Assembly (NCBI RefSeq): GCF_003020125.1
Contig: NZ_PYFW01000001.1
Location: forward strand, 930,001-994,000
Length of the DNA stretch: 64,000 bases
DNA from: Bradyrhizobium sp. MOS003
GTDB lineage: Bacteria > Pseudomonadota > Alphaproteobacteria > Rhizobiales > Xanthobacteraceae
Direction: 5' to 3'
Position 1 is the first letter of the stretch. Every line of letters starts with the position of its first letter. This document shows positions 24,713 to 34,048 of this stretch, one piece after another. The notes beneath the pieces are model-generated. The model did not search any database and had not been told where the DNA came from. It was given only the letters and a program-made list of their open reading frames with translations. The translations under genes and the position numbers were made by a program.

Positions 24713-24830
24713 GTCATGCCCCGCGAAGGCTTCCTCCAGTACGTCTCGCCTCTCGATTCAAGCACAATGGCCTCTGGAATACTGGATCGTCCGCCCCAGT
24801 GCGCAATTGCGCACGAGGCGGGCGAGTGAC
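24713..24830. repeat. palindromic intergenic repeat, family D, with perfect 16-bp palindrome
   Basis: Begins with GTCATGCCCCGCG and ends with GGCGAGTGACAC. The core GTGCGCAATTGCGCAC (24799-24814) is an exact 16-base palindrome, flanked by CCGCC and GGCGG. I saw only this copy in the window. It fills most of the gap between two convergent genes. Confidence 0.65.
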
Positions 24831-24872
24831 ACCAAGCATGTGGCGGCGCTGTCGCCCCGCCAGCCCACTGCC

Positions 24873-25187
24873 TTACTGATCCGAGCCAAACTTGAACTTG
24901 CCGTCGCCTTCCAGATACGGGCCGCTGCGCATGTAGAGCTGGCCGTTGTGGCCGATGAAGAACAGCGTGCCCTTCGGGACCTTCTTGGCGCCCTTCAGGA
25001 GCTCGCCGGCGTTGCTCGTGCCCATCTTGTAGGAAAAGGTTTTGCCGTCTTTATCATAGGCGTAGCCCGTGTCGGGCTTGAGCTCCCACGGCGTCGCCGG
25101 GGCTTGCGCGAAAACAGGCACGGCGAAGGCGCCGAGCGTTACGAGTGCAGCCGAAGCAAGTGCAAATGTCTTGATTGAAAATGCCAT
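24873..25187 (-). CDS. small secreted hypothetical protein
   Basis: A 104-residue protein with a signal peptide (1-27, VPVFA). The mature part contains TPWELKPDTGYAYDKDGKTFSYKMG and FFIGHNGQLYMRSGPYL and looks beta-rich and monodomain. No family or catalytic motif was recognised. ATG 25187 is preferred over the 22 codons upstream, which do not extend the signal peptide. It is divergent from the next secreted-protein gene. No function is proposed. Confidence 0.7.
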   Translation of the reverse strand: MAFSIKTFALASAALVTLGAFAVPVFAQAPATPWELKPDTGYAYDKDGKTFSYKMGTSNAGELLKGAKKVPKGTLFFIGHNGQLYMRSGPYLEGDGKFKFGSDQ

Positions 25188-25382
25188 GATCCCATCCTCC
25201 CCGTCGTTGGGGCACCGGGCTTGAACAAATCGCGAACGGCATATCAGGGTCAATTTGCGAAAGCGCCGCAGCGCATCACGTCTTGGCCAGCAGTTTGTGA
25301 TTTTCCCCTCGTCCCCTCGCGACTATGTTCCGCTTTCCGTCTAGAACGCAACTCGACAAAATTATGGGTAGGGATGATTCGG

Positions 25383-25862
25383 ATGCGCCACGTGATTAAA
25401 CTTTGCTGGGCTGCTGCATTGTCGTTGACGGCGCTCGCGCCAGCGGCCCGGGCCGATGATTACCAGCTCAGCCACAACCAGCGCATTTCCTGCAGCCGCG
25501 GCCTCGCCCCGGGCAAGCTGAACACGGCGACCTGCAAATCCTACACCTATCTCTTCAACACCAAGACCTCGGAATATTTCCGCTGCCAGGTGTCGCTGGC
25601 GCTGACCCGCGACAACAAGGAAGTCATCAACGTCCAGACCGACGGCGGCTGCACCAAGAAGCCGCGAATCTTCGAGACCGACGGCAAGTATGATTTCGAC
25701 GCGACCGAGACCGAGCCGCCGAACACCAATTCGTTCTTCGGCCCCGGCGGCTATTCGGTCTGGGCCGCCGACGTCGGCGCGCAGAAGATCCGCGGCTGCA
25801 TCACCATCTCCTCCGGCCTCGGTTCCGACATCTCCAAGTGCCTGGATATGACGTTCCAATGA
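25383..25862 (+). CDS. secreted hypothetical protein with paired cysteines
   Basis: A 159-residue protein with a signal peptide (about 1-24, ending ARA). The mature part has cysteines in ISCSRG, TATCKSY, FRCQVS, GGCTKK, RGCITI and KCLDM, consistent with three periplasmic disulfides. ATG 25383 is placed with AGGG about 9 bases before it; an upstream frame to 25221 lacks a signal. It resembles the small Cys-rich protein at 19031-19627 only in general character. No function known. Confidence 0.72.
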   Translation: MRHVIKLCWAAALSLTALAPAARADDYQLSHNQRISCSRGLAPGKLNTATCKSYTYLFNTKTSEYFRCQVSLALTRDNKEVINVQTDGGCTKKPRIFETDGKYDFDATETEPPNTNSFFGPGGYSVWAADVGAQKIRGCITISSGLGSDISKCLDMTFQ

Positions 25863-26208
25863 GGGGCTCGCCGTCACCTGACAGCGCGCTGCCGCTTACT
25901 GGCCGGGTCCGAGCAAGCGCCTCGTCCCGCGAGACGACCGCTCCGGGGTTTCCTCGGGATGAGCCTGAACGGTAGCTTTCCCTGCCGAAAGTGCTGCCAC
26001 GCACTCCGTCCTCATCGTGAGGGACCGCCGTAGGCGGGCGCTCGAAGGATGTGCCGCGGGCGACTGCGCCGCCTCGCCGCACCCCGCGGGTTCCCAAAAA
26101 ATCGAGCCGGATCGGCCGTTTACCGCAGCCCAGCTTTATCTTTTGGATGGGTTGACCCGCATCCCTCATCCGGCCAATTTCGCCGCCGGTTTGGGGAGAA
26201 CAACAACC
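25863..26208. other. intergenic region upstream of the TAXI-TRAP genes, with repeat fragments
   Basis: About 345 bases with no supported gene. It includes sequence resembling a dispersed element (CCTCATCGTGAGGGACCGCCGTAGGCGGGCGCTCGAAGGATG at 26012-26052 region). The last part should hold the promoter of the TAXI binding protein gene, but no standard element was recognised. Confidence 0.4.
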
Positions 26209-27156
26209 ATGAAACGGACCATTTTCGGCGCGGCCGCGGCTCTTGCTCTGGCGGCGTCGGCACCTTGCGCGCAGGCGCAATCCTTCATCAACGTGCTGAC
26301 CGGCGGCACCTCGGGCGTCTATTATCCGCTCGGGGTCGCGATCGGGAAGATCTACGGCGACAAGATTCCGAACGTGAAGACGCAGGTGCAGGCCACCAAG
26401 GCGTCGGTCGAGAATTTGATCCTGCTGCAGCAGGGCCGCGGCGAGCTGGCGTTCACGCTGGGCGATTCGCTCAAGGCCGCCTGGGACGGCGAGGAGGAGG
26501 CGGGCTTCAAGACCAAGCTCGACAAGCTCCGGACCATCGGCGCGATCTACCCGAATTACATCCAGATCGTCGCCACCGCCGACAGCGGCATCAAGACGCT
26601 GGCCGACCTCAAGGGCAAGAGCCTCTCCGTCGGTGCGCCGAAGTCCGGCACCGAGCTGAATTCGCGTGCGATCCTGGCCGCCGCCGGCATGAGCTACAAG
26701 GATCTCGGCAAGGTCGAATATCTGCCGTTCGCCGAATCGGTCGATCTCATGAAGAACCGCCAGCTCGCAGCGACGCTGCAATCGGCCGGTCTCGGCGTCG
26801 CATCGCTGAAGGATCTGTCGACCTCGAGCCCGATCACGGTGGTGTCGGTGCCGAAGGAGACCGTCGACAAGATCGGCCCGCCCTTCGTCTCCGCGATCAT
26901 TCCGGCTAACACCTATACCGGCCAGGACAAGGACGTGCCGACGGCGGCCGTGATCAACTACCTCGTGACGAACTCGACCGTGTCGGACGATCTGGCCTAT
27001 CAGATGACCAAGCTGATCTACGAATCGCTGCCGGAATTGCAGAACGCTCACGCGGCCGGCAAGGAGATCAAGCTCGAGACCGCCGCGACCGGCAGCCCGG
27101 TTCCGCTGCACCCCGGCGCGATCCGCTATTACAAGGAAAAAGGGCTGATCAAGTAG
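26209..27156 (+). CDS. TAXI-family TRAP transporter solute-binding protein
   Basis: A 315-residue periplasmic binding protein (TAXI/TctC-like TRAP receptor). Signal peptide 1-23 ends CAQAQ; the family signature LTGGTSGVYYPLGVAIG follows directly. TAXI receptors bind organic acids such as glutamate or alpha-ketoglutarate and deliver them to a sodium-driven permease. The start ATG 26209 fits the signal; 64 codons upstream are in frame but not secretory. The fused permease gene follows, separated by a family-B palindromic repeat (27163-27244), and then a DUF1850 gene. Confidence 0.92.
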   Translation: MKRTIFGAAAALALAASAPCAQAQSFINVLTGGTSGVYYPLGVAIGKIYGDKIPNVKTQVQATKASVENLILLQQGRGELAFTLGDSLKAAWDGEEEAGFKTKLDKLRTIGAIYPNYIQIVATADSGIKTLADLKGKSLSVGAPKSGTELNSRAILAAAGMSYKDLGKVEYLPFAESVDLMKNRQLAATLQSAGLGVASLKDLSTSSPITVVSVPKETVDKIGPPFVSAIIPANTYTGQDKDVPTAAVINYLVTNSTVSDDLAYQMTKLIYESLPELQNAHAAGKEIKLETAATGSPVPLHPGAIRYYKEKGLIK

Positions 27157-27162
27157 GAGACT

Positions 27163-27244
27163 CGTCATGGCCGGGCTTGACCCGGCCATCCATCCTTTGA
27201 GAGTCGTCTTCCGATGGATGCCCGGGTCAAGCCCGGGCATGACG
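27163..27244. repeat. palindromic repeat, family B (CATG-CCCGGGCTTGACCC type)
   Basis: CGTCATGGCCGGGCTTGACC and its complement near 27225-27244 form a long imperfect stem around GTCGTC. It sits between the TAXI receptor and permease genes, where it can weaken read-through or protect the upstream message. Copies: 34049-34132 and 37791-37878. Confidence 0.85.
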
Positions 27245-27300
27245 CATTAGGGCGCAGCGAGAAAGCTGCAAGAACGTCCATCAGGGCGCGGGGAAATACA

Positions 27301-29418
27301 ATGTTGCAGGCAGAGGGCGCGCAGGTTGCGCCCGAGAAGGTCAAGGTCGAGTTCGACAATTTCGAGCACGGTTTCCCGGAAGGCTTCGGTCCGCGCGGGT
27401 GGGGCGCGCTTGCCTATTGGATCGGCATCGCCTTCGCCGTCTTCCAGCTCTATGTCGCCGCCTTCAACTACCTGCCGAGCCAGGTGGTACGCGGCGTCCA
27501 TGTCGGCTTCCTTGTCCTGCTCACCTTCGGCCTGATCGCCAACTTCACCGCGAAGAGCACCGCCGGCCGCGCGCTCGGCTGGGCGATCGGCGGCGCCGGC
27601 TTTCTCTGCGGGCTCTACCAGTGGATCTTCTACGCCGATCTGATCGCGCGCGACGGCGATCCGACGCGGCTCGATCTCGTGGTCGGAACGGTGCTGGCGG
27701 TGCTGATCTTCGAGGGCACGCGGCGCCTGATGGGCGCGGCGCTGCCGCTGATGTGCGGCGCCTGCCTCGTTTACTGGTTCTTCGGTCAGTACCTGCCGTC
27801 GCCGCTCAACCATCGCGGCTACGATTTCGACCAGATCATCACGCATCTGTCGTTCGGCACCGAGGGCTTTTACGGCGTGCCGATCTACGTGTCGGCGACC
27901 TACATCTTCCTGTTCATCTTGTTCGGCTCGTTCCTGGAGCGCGCCGGCATGATCCAGCTGTTCACCGACGTCTCGCTCGGCCTGTTCGGCCGCACCCGCG
28001 GCGGACCCGCGAAAGTCGCGGTGTTCGCCTCGGGCATGATGGGCACGATCTCCGGCTCCGGTGTCGCCAATGTCGTCACCGTCGGCCAGTTCACGATCCC
28101 CTTGATGATCCGGTTCGGCTATCGCCGCGCGTTCGCCGCCGGCGTCGAGGCCACGGCCTCGATGGGCGGGCAGATCATGCCGCCTGTGATGGGCGCGGTC
28201 GCCTTCATCATGGCCGAGACGCTCGGCGTGCAATATTCCGAGATCGTCAAGGCGGCGGCGATACCCGCCATCCTCTATTTCGCGTCGGCGTTCTGGATGG
28301 TGCATCTGGAAGCCGGCAAGCACGGTCTCGTCGGCATGAAGCGCTCGGAAATCCCGAGCGCCTGGAAGGCGCTGGTGACGCGCTGGTACCTCGTGCTGCC
28401 GCTTGCCGCGCTCGTCTACATGCTGTTCGAGGGTTTTACGCCGCTCTATGCCGGCAGCATGGGCCTCGCGCTGACGGTAGCGCTGATCCTCGGCACCGCC
28501 ATCACCACGGGCGCCTCCTCGAATGTGATCCGCGCCATCTTCTGGATCGGCCTCGGGCTCGTCGTGGCCGCACTCTCGCGTGACGGCCTCAAGATCGTGC
28601 CGGTCGCGAGCGTCGTGGTCGGGCTGATCGTGATTGCCGCTTTCGTGCGTGGCGGGTTCAAGGCCTTGCGCGAGTGCCGCGACGCGCTGGCCGAAAGCGC
28701 CAAATCCGCCATCACCGTCGGCATGGCCTGCGCCATCGTCGGCGTCATCATCGGCATGATGTCGCAGACCGGCGTTGGCACCATCTTCGGCGGCTGGGTG
28801 ATCGGGCTCGGCGAGAAGAGCCTGTTCCTGGCGCTGATCATGACCATGCTGCTGTCGATCCTGCTCGGCACCGGCATTCCGACCATCCCGACCTACATCA
28901 TCACCGCCGCGCTCGCCGCGCCCGCGCTGGCAAAGCTCGGTGTGCCGCTGATCGCGAGCCACATGTTCGCGTTCTACTACGGCATCATGGCCGACCTCTC
29001 GCCGCCGGTGGCGCTGGCCGCGCTCGCGGCGGCGCCGATCGCCAAGGAGAACCCGGACAAGATCGGCTGGGAGGCGATGCGCATCGCGCTCGCCGGCTAC
29101 GTGATCCCCTTCATCTTCGTCTATTCGCCGGCATTGATGCTGCAGGCCGGCGATCCCATGGCGGCCAAGCTCGGCTTCTATGGTGCGGTGGCATTGGCGA
29201 GCGTGAAGGCGCTGGTGGCGATCGCCCTGTTCGGTATGGTGGCGATCGGTTTCCTGTTTACGCGGCTGACGCTGATCGAACGCCTGGTCGCGCTCGGCGC
29301 CGCGTTCTGCCTGCTCGGCGACTTCCAGCTCAGCGACACCGCGGGCTTCGTGCTCGCTGCAGCCATCGGGCTATGGCAATGGCGGCAGCGCCCGCCTGCG
29401 CCTGTCGAGGCGGTGTGA
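27301..29418 (+). CDS. TAXI-type TRAP transporter fused permease
   Basis: A 705-residue membrane protein combining the small (4-TM) and large (12-TM) TRAP subunits. N-terminal residues up to about 190 hold several membrane helices and the C-terminal part has the DctM-like segments FASGMMGTISGSGVANVVTVGQFTIPLMI and GTGIPTIPTYIITAAL. It imports a small organic acid, with the adjacent TAXI protein as receptor. Start ATG 27301 is preceded by GGGGAAA; the frame extends 29 codons upstream into the repeat and is not used. The DUF1850 gene overlaps its stop by 4 bases. Confidence 0.93.
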   Translation: MLQAEGAQVAPEKVKVEFDNFEHGFPEGFGPRGWGALAYWIGIAFAVFQLYVAAFNYLPSQVVRGVHVGFLVLLTFGLIANFTAKSTAGRALGWAIGGAGFLCGLYQWIFYADLIARDGDPTRLDLVVGTVLAVLIFEGTRRLMGAALPLMCGACLVYWFFGQYLPSPLNHRGYDFDQIITHLSFGTEGFYGVPIYVSATYIFLFILFGSFLERAGMIQLFTDVSLGLFGRTRGGPAKVAVFASGMMGTISGSGVANVVTVGQFTIPLMIRFGYRRAFAAGVEATASMGGQIMPPVMGAVAFIMAETLGVQYSEIVKAAAIPAILYFASAFWMVHLEAGKHGLVGMKRSEIPSAWKALVTRWYLVLPLAALVYMLFEGFTPLYAGSMGLALTVALILGTAITTGASSNVIRAIFWIGLGLVVAALSRDGLKIVPVASVVVGLIVIAAFVRGGFKALRECRDALAESAKSAITVGMACAIVGVIIGMMSQTGVGTIFGGWVIGLGEKSLFLALIMTMLLSILLGTGIPTIPTYIITAALAAPALAKLGVPLIASHMFAFYYGIMADLSPPVALAALAAAPIAKENPDKIGWEAMRIALAGYVIPFIFVYSPALMLQAGDPMAAKLGFYGAVALASVKALVAIALFGMVAIGFLFTRLTLIERLVALGAAFCLLGDFQLSDTAGFVLAAAIGLWQWRQRPPAPVEAV

Positions 29419-29792
29419 GCCTCTGCTTCGCCACCGCCGGCGGCGTGAAGACGCTGGCGCTGTCCGCGTTCACGCTCGTCTGGACGCATTCGATCGCGAA
29501 AGTGGACTGGCAGGAGGACTGGCGCGTCGCCCCCGCCGGCCTCGAACTGGTGCAGGCCCGCGTCAAGGGCACCGGCCCCGGCATGGAGCCGCCGCCCGAG
29601 GCGCGGCTGGTCGACGGCTGGTTTCAGTGGCAGCCCGCGCGTGCGCCGATGCAAGAGGTCGTGCTCGGTAATTCGGGCGCGGCCGGAGAGTGGCGGCTGT
29701 GCCATGATGGACAATGCCGGACGCTGTCGGAGATTGTCGGGCATCCCATTGGTGCTAACGTTACCACGATGAAAGTCTGCAAGGATCCGTAG
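29415..29792 (+). CDS. DUF1850 protein associated with TAXI-TRAP transporter
   Basis: A 125-residue DUF1850 protein beginning at GTG 29415, which overlaps the permease stop TGA (GTGA). Its conserved features are the N-terminal hydrophobic strand (LALSAFTLVWTHSIAKVDWQEDW) and the segment WRLCHDGQCRTL with two cysteines. DUF1850 genes are consistently found beside TAXI-TRAP permeases but the role is unknown. The overlap indicates translational coupling. The start could also be the GTG two bases earlier. Confidence 0.85.
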   Translation: MSLCFATAGGVKTLALSAFTLVWTHSIAKVDWQEDWRVAPAGLELVQARVKGTGPGMEPPPEARLVDGWFQWQPARAPMQEVVLGNSGAAGEWRLCHDGQCRTLSEIVGHPIGANVTTMKVCKDP

Positions 29793-29829
29793 CTCGGCAT
29801 GAGCAGAGCGATATGCGGGAACGGCTGCC

Positions 29830-29863
29830 CCGGATATCGCTGCGCTCATCCGGGCTACAAGAA
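29830..29863. repeat. single unit of a dispersed repeat (CCGGATATCGCTGCGCTCATCCGG)
   Basis: CCGGATATCGCTGCGCTCATCCGG is a 24-base imperfect palindrome just before the SDR gene, similar in style to the other intergenic repeats. It may be a single REP unit. Confidence 0.5.
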
Positions 29864-29883
29864 CAACAACAAGGAGACACGGG

Positions 29884-30690
29884 ATGGATCGGCTCAAGGG
29901 CAAGGTTGCGATGGTGGTGGGGGCCGGTTCGATCGGACCGGGCTGGGGCAATGGCAAGGCCACCGCGGTGACCTTTGCGCGCGAGGGCGCGCAGGTGTTT
30001 TGCGTCGACCGCAACGGCGCCGCGGCCGAGGAGACTGCAGAGATCATCACCGGCGAAGGCGGCAAGGCGATCGCCTTCACGGCCGACGTGTCTCGCGCGA
30101 ACGAGATAGAGGCGATGGTGGCGGCGTGCCTGAAGGCCTATGGCCGCATCGATGTGCTCGACAACAATGTTGGCATCGCCGAGATGGGCAGCGTGGTCGA
30201 GGTCGCCGAGGAGAGCTGGGACCGCGTATTCAGCGTCAACCTCAAGAGCGCCTATCTCGCCATGAAGCATGCCATCCCCGTGATGCTGAAGCAGGGCGGC
30301 GGCTCGATCATCAACATCTCCTCGATCGCCTCGATCCGCCATGTCGGGATTTCCTATGTCAGCTACAACGCCAGCAAGGCAGCGATGAACCAACTGACGC
30401 GCTCCACCGCGGTCGAGTTCGCGAAGGGTCATGTGCGGGTGAATGCAATCCTGCCCGGCTTGATGAAGACGCCGATGGTGGAGCACTCGGCGGGTCTTGC
30501 CAACAGCTACGCCAAGGGCGACGTCGAAGCGATGTGGCGCGCCCGCGATGCGCAGGTGCCGATGGGCCACATGGGCGAAGCCTGGGACGTCGCCAACGCG
30601 GCGCTATTCCTGGCGTCGGACGAGTCGAAATATGTGACGGGGATCGAACTGGTGGTGGACGGCGGGATCACGTGCAAGGCGGGGGCGTAA
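29884..30690 (+). CDS. SDR-family oxidoreductase
   Basis: A 268-residue short-chain dehydrogenase/reductase. The cofactor motif is unusual, GAGSIGPG (13-20), in place of the usual TGxxxGxG; NNVG is at 94-97, the catalytic serine region is INISSIAS (143-150) and Y161-N-A-S-K165 supplies the Tyr-Lys pair. AAGGAG precedes the ATG. The closest resemblance is to uncharacterised SDRs of aromatic or steroid metabolism; the substrate is not known. It stands alone between the TRAP genes and a convergent membrane protein, with a hairpin (30703-30728) after its stop. Confidence 0.92.
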   Translation: MDRLKGKVAMVVGAGSIGPGWGNGKATAVTFAREGAQVFCVDRNGAAAEETAEIITGEGGKAIAFTADVSRANEIEAMVAACLKAYGRIDVLDNNVGIAEMGSVVEVAEESWDRVFSVNLKSAYLAMKHAIPVMLKQGGGSIINISSIASIRHVGISYVSYNASKAAMNQLTRSTAVEFAKGHVRVNAILPGLMKTPMVEHSAGLANSYAKGDVEAMWRARDAQVPMGHMGEAWDVANAALFLASDESKYVTGIELVVDGGITCKAGA

Positions 30691-30702
30691 TTTCAATCTC
30701 CG

Positions 30703-30728
30703 CTGTCGTCCCTGGGCCGGGACGACAG
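30703..30728 (+). terminator. hairpin after the SDR gene (possible terminator or REP unit)
   Basis: Ten-base perfect arms CTGTCGTCCC/GGGACGACAG around a TGGGCC loop, between convergent genes. There is no T-run, so termination may be rho-assisted or the element may be a REP unit. Confidence 0.45.
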
Positions 30729-30744
30729 GGGAGTGTTTGGCGAC

Positions 30745-31515
30745 CTACTGCGCCAGCGCCAGAATCCCGCCGGCGAATGAGTGCCACGCGGCCGTCTCGC
30801 TGATCGGCCAGTTCAGCACCTTCACCGCCAGCAGCGCCAGCGTGCCATAGATGTAGACCGGATGCACACGGCCTTCGCTGCGCCAGTCGCGCACCATCGC
30901 GACCACGAGCAGCAGCGAGGCGACGACGGCCGGCGCGATCGTCACCGGCACCGGCGGCGGGCCGGGCGGTCCCGGAGGCGCCAGGAAGGTCAGGAAGCAG
31001 CGCGCGATCGCGGCGTCGAGGATCGAGACCGCCGCGATCAGCATCAGGCGCTTGTGAATCTCGGGCCTGCGCGTGTTCATGATCGCCAGCACGAACACCA
31101 CGGCGAAGAACGCAATCCCGCTCATCGGCACGATCGAGAACGCAATGCCGGCCTCGCGCTGCCCGAGGGCTGCGGAGTGCTGCATCACGTGCACGGAGGC
31201 GAGGAAGCCGAAGATCGTCATCGCGGTGGCGAGCGACACGCCGGCGATGCCGAGCGAGCGGTGATTGACCACGCGGCCCGAGGCCGCGAGCCAGGTCTGG
31301 AGCACGAAATAGAGGGACCAGGTGAAGAACAAGAGTCCGTGAAAGTGAATCACGGGGCTTGCGGATAGCGTCCGGTTGGCGAGCGGCACCCAATAGGTCG
31401 GTGCGAAGCCGAGAAATGCGGTGGCCGCACAGGCCAGAGCCATGTGGAGATAAAAATATCGTGCAGTCGCCGCATCTCGCGCGCGTACACGACGGTCGTC
31501 GGTCAGGGTCGTCAT
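30745..31515 (-). CDS. hypothetical multi-pass membrane protein
   Basis: A 256-residue protein with about seven predicted membrane helices. The second helix region has VIHFHGLLFFTWSLYF, and the loop at about 170 is Pro-rich (APPGPPGPPPVPV). No domain was recognised. The paired histidines in HFHG may be a metal or heme site, but this is speculation. It is divergent from nothing close and ends just before the SDR gene hairpin. No function is proposed. Confidence 0.75.
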   Translation of the reverse strand: MTTLTDDRRVRARDAATARYFYLHMALACAATAFLGFAPTYWVPLANRTLSASPVIHFHGLLFFTWSLYFVLQTWLAASGRVVNHRSLGIAGVSLATAMTIFGFLASVHVMQHSAALGQREAGIAFSIVPMSGIAFFAVVFVLAIMNTRRPEIHKRLMLIAAVSILDAAIARCFLTFLAPPGPPGPPPVPVTIAPAVVASLLLVVAMVRDWRSEGRVHPVYIYGTLALLAVKVLNWPISETAAWHSFAGGILALAQ

Positions 31516-31595
31516 GTGGAGTGAGTCTGGGGAGGCTGGGTTTGGTTCAACGTCTCCCTGTCCCCATTCTTACGAGGGGCGGGGTGAAGAAAGCC

Positions 31596-33173
31596 TCATC
31601 CGCCCGCGCTCAATTCTGCGCGATCGAGCTCCTCTTCGATCCGGTGGAACGCGTCGTCGCCGATCACCTCGGTGTCGCGGAGCGCGATGACCGATTTGCG
31701 CGCGGCCGCGATGGCGCGGCGGCGCAGGGGATCGGCAGGCAGTTCGCCACTGGCGATCCCGCCATTGGGATTGTCCTCGGCCTGCATCAGGATGGCGCGA
31801 TATTCGAGCCGCAGGATCTCCGCCTCCTCCGACGGATCGCTCTCGATCGCATCGAGCGCGGCGCGATAGGCGACGGCACGCGCGCGCGCGACCTCGGTGC
31901 CGACGGGATCGTCGTCCTTGAGGCCGAACGCCAGGATCAGTGGCCGCAGCGTCAGGCCCTGGATCACCAGCGATCCCAGCACCACCGCAAAGGCGATGAA
32001 GACGATGAAGTCGCGATAGGGAAAATTCTCCGGCAGGGCGAAGGCGGTTGCGAGCGTGACGAGGCCGCGCATGCCGCACCAGGAGATGATGAGGCCGCCC
32101 TTCGGCGAGGCCACGGCCTTGGGGTCCTTGGGATGAAAGAGGCCCCGCGCCACCAGCACGCGCAGGATCGAGCGGTAGAAAGTCACCCAGAGCAACCGGA
32201 CCAGTACCACGGTGAGCAGGATCCACGCGGCGGCCACGCAATATTCCCAGCGCACGTCCGCATCCAGCCGCGTCCAGATCGGCCGCATCTGCATGCCGAT
32301 CAGCATGAAGGCCAGCACGTTGAGCACGAACACGGTCGTCTCCCAGACCGCATAGGACGGCACCCGCAGCCGCGCCGGCATGCGCTGCCCCGCCGAGCGC
32401 GCCATCGTCATGGCGTAGACGACGATGGTGAGAATGCCGGAGAGGCCGAGATGCTCCGCGGCGATCCAGACCATGAAGGTGGTGGCGAACTGCACGATGA
32501 TCGCGCTTGGCGCTTCCTTGACGCGTTCCAGGAGCAGCGGGATGATGTAGCCTGCGAGCAGGCCGGCGACGACGCTGCCGACCAGGGCCAGCGCCATCGT
32601 CGGCGCGACGTGACTCCAGGTCAGATGCTCGGTGGCGACGGCACCGACCGCGATGCGATAGATCAGGAGCGCGCTCGCGTCGTTGAGCAGGCTTTCGCCC
32701 TCCAAAACCTTCACCATGCGATGGGGCAGCTTGACCTGGCTCAGGATCGCGACCGCGGCGGCCGCATCGGGCGGCGCCACGATGGCACCGAGCGCGACCG
32801 CGGCGGCCCACGGCATCTCGGGCATCAGCCGGTGCGCAACGAAGGCGACGCCGGCCGTGGTCAGGCCGACCGCGGCGACGACCAGGGTCGAGACCGGAAC
32901 CCAATTGTTGCGCAAATCGCGTAGCGATGTGTCGAAGGCGGCATCGAGCAGCACCGGTGCGACAAAAAGCGCCAATGCCAGGTCCGGCTCCAGCGCCCAG
33001 GACGGGCTGTTCGGCACGAAAGCGATCAGCGCGCCGCCGATTGCCAGAAAGGTCGGATAGGGGACCTTGATCCGCCGCGCCAGCGCCGATAAGGCAACGG
33101 CGCCGAGCAGAAGCGCGATGATCCATTCGAATGTCGACACGACGATCCCCGAAGCGGGTTTGAGCGGCGCCAC
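31596..33173 (-). CDS. Na+/H+ antiporter (CPA1 family)
   Basis: A 525-residue cation/proton antiporter of the NhaP/CPA1 type with about 12 membrane helices. The ion-site segment GAIVAPPDAAAAVAI and the downstream GESLLNDASALLIYRIA are characteristic, with the adjacent acidic residues in PPDAAAA and LLNDAS. The C-terminal ~110 residues are cytosolic and helical. It probably exchanges Na+ or K+ for H+ in pH and salt homeostasis. GTG 33140 is an alternative start. The gene lies divergently from the TPR/LprI gene. Confidence 0.92.
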   Translation of the reverse strand: MAPLKPASGIVVSTFEWIIALLLGAVALSALARRIKVPYPTFLAIGGALIAFVPNSPSWALEPDLALALFVAPVLLDAAFDTSLRDLRNNWVPVSTLVVAAVGLTTAGVAFVAHRLMPEMPWAAAVALGAIVAPPDAAAAVAILSQVKLPHRMVKVLEGESLLNDASALLIYRIAVGAVATEHLTWSHVAPTMALALVGSVVAGLLAGYIIPLLLERVKEAPSAIIVQFATTFMVWIAAEHLGLSGILTIVVYAMTMARSAGQRMPARLRVPSYAVWETTVFVLNVLAFMLIGMQMRPIWTRLDADVRWEYCVAAAWILLTVVLVRLLWVTFYRSILRVLVARGLFHPKDPKAVASPKGGLIISWCGMRGLVTLATAFALPENFPYRDFIVFIAFAVVLGSLVIQGLTLRPLILAFGLKDDDPVGTEVARARAVAYRAALDAIESDPSEEAEILRLEYRAILMQAEDNPNGGIASGELPADPLRRRAIAAARKSVIALRDTEVIGDDAFHRIEEELDRAELSAGG

Positions 33174-33265
33174 AAGCTAGCACCAATCCGGCCGTATGAT
33201 GGATAGTGCGGCCCCGAGGCAAGACTCAAGACAAGACCGAAGGCAGACTCTTCACAGCAACGAGC

Positions 33266-34027
33266 ATGCGTCTCAAAAAACTCATTCAATCAGGCGCCGT
33301 ATTGCTTTGCGCGCTGTCGCTCAATGCCGCCCAGGCTGCGACCGGCGGCGAGCCGGCTGCGGTGATACAGGTCGATGTCGCCTCATGCCTCGCGGCGGCC
33401 GCAGCCGATGACATGGACAAGGCCGCGACGGCCTGCGCCGCCGTGATCGACAATGAGAAGACGGCGAAGGCGGATCTGATCAAGGCGCTGATCGCGCGCG
33501 CCGCGCTCCATGCGCGGCACGACCAGGTCGACCGCGCCATCGCCGACGACAGCCGCGTTCTTTCGCTCGACCCTGCGCTCGCCGACATCTGGAATACGCG
33601 CGGCGAGCTCTGGCTGAAGAAGGGCGACAAGCCCAAGGCGGTGCAGGATTTCGGCGCGGCACTGAAGATCGACCCGAACCACGAGAAGGCCAAGGCCAAT
33701 CACAAGGCCATGGCGCGCGAGATCGAGCGGATCGGCGCGCAGATGGCAGTCGCCGGCAAGCCGAGCTTCAATTGCAGGAGTGCGGCCCGTGCCGTGGAGA
33801 AGGCGATCTGCGGCAACCGCGAGCTCGCCGATCTCGATCGGGAGATCTACGGATCGAACGCGCGAGCGATCCGGGAGGCGCGCAATCCGGCGGAAGCGAA
33901 GAGCCTCCAGCGCGAGCAGGATGAGTTCATTGCCCGCCGCAATGCGGGGTATGGCCGGCCAGGATACGATTTGAAGAAGGCGATGCAGGAGCGGCTGCAG
34001 CGGATCAACGGCGTCGACGGGTATTAG
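33266..34027 (+). CDS. secreted TPR protein with LprI-like C-terminal domain
   Basis: A 253-residue protein with signal peptide (1-25, AQA), two or three TPR-like helices (about 70-165) and a C-terminal LprI-type domain (about 170-250) with NCRSAARAVEKAICGNRELADLDREI. LprI domains inhibit lysozyme in Mycobacterium; in Proteobacteria the role is unproven. ATG 33266 is chosen because it starts the signal peptide. It is followed by a longer paralogue (34213) with the same C-terminal domain. It ends with GYDLKKAMQERLQRING, almost identical to the paralogue's end. Confidence 0.85.
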   Translation: MRLKKLIQSGAVLLCALSLNAAQAATGGEPAAVIQVDVASCLAAAAADDMDKAATACAAVIDNEKTAKADLIKALIARAALHARHDQVDRAIADDSRVLSLDPALADIWNTRGELWLKKGDKPKAVQDFGAALKIDPNHEKAKANHKAMAREIERIGAQMAVAGKPSFNCRSAARAVEKAICGNRELADLDREIYGSNARAIREARNPAEAKSLQREQDEFIARRNAGYGRPGYDLKKAMQERLQRINGVDGY

Positions 34028-34048
34028 GCCCTTTGCTTCACGAGAGAT

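Noticed and set aside
24713..24830. Palindromic region considered as an RNA gene or CRISPR unit
   Set aside because: No regular spacing or repeat array; the sequence fits a dispersed intergenic repeat.
27247..28962. Minus-strand open frame of 571 codons
   Set aside because: Antisense to the TRAP permease; Asp/Arg/His-rich shadow.
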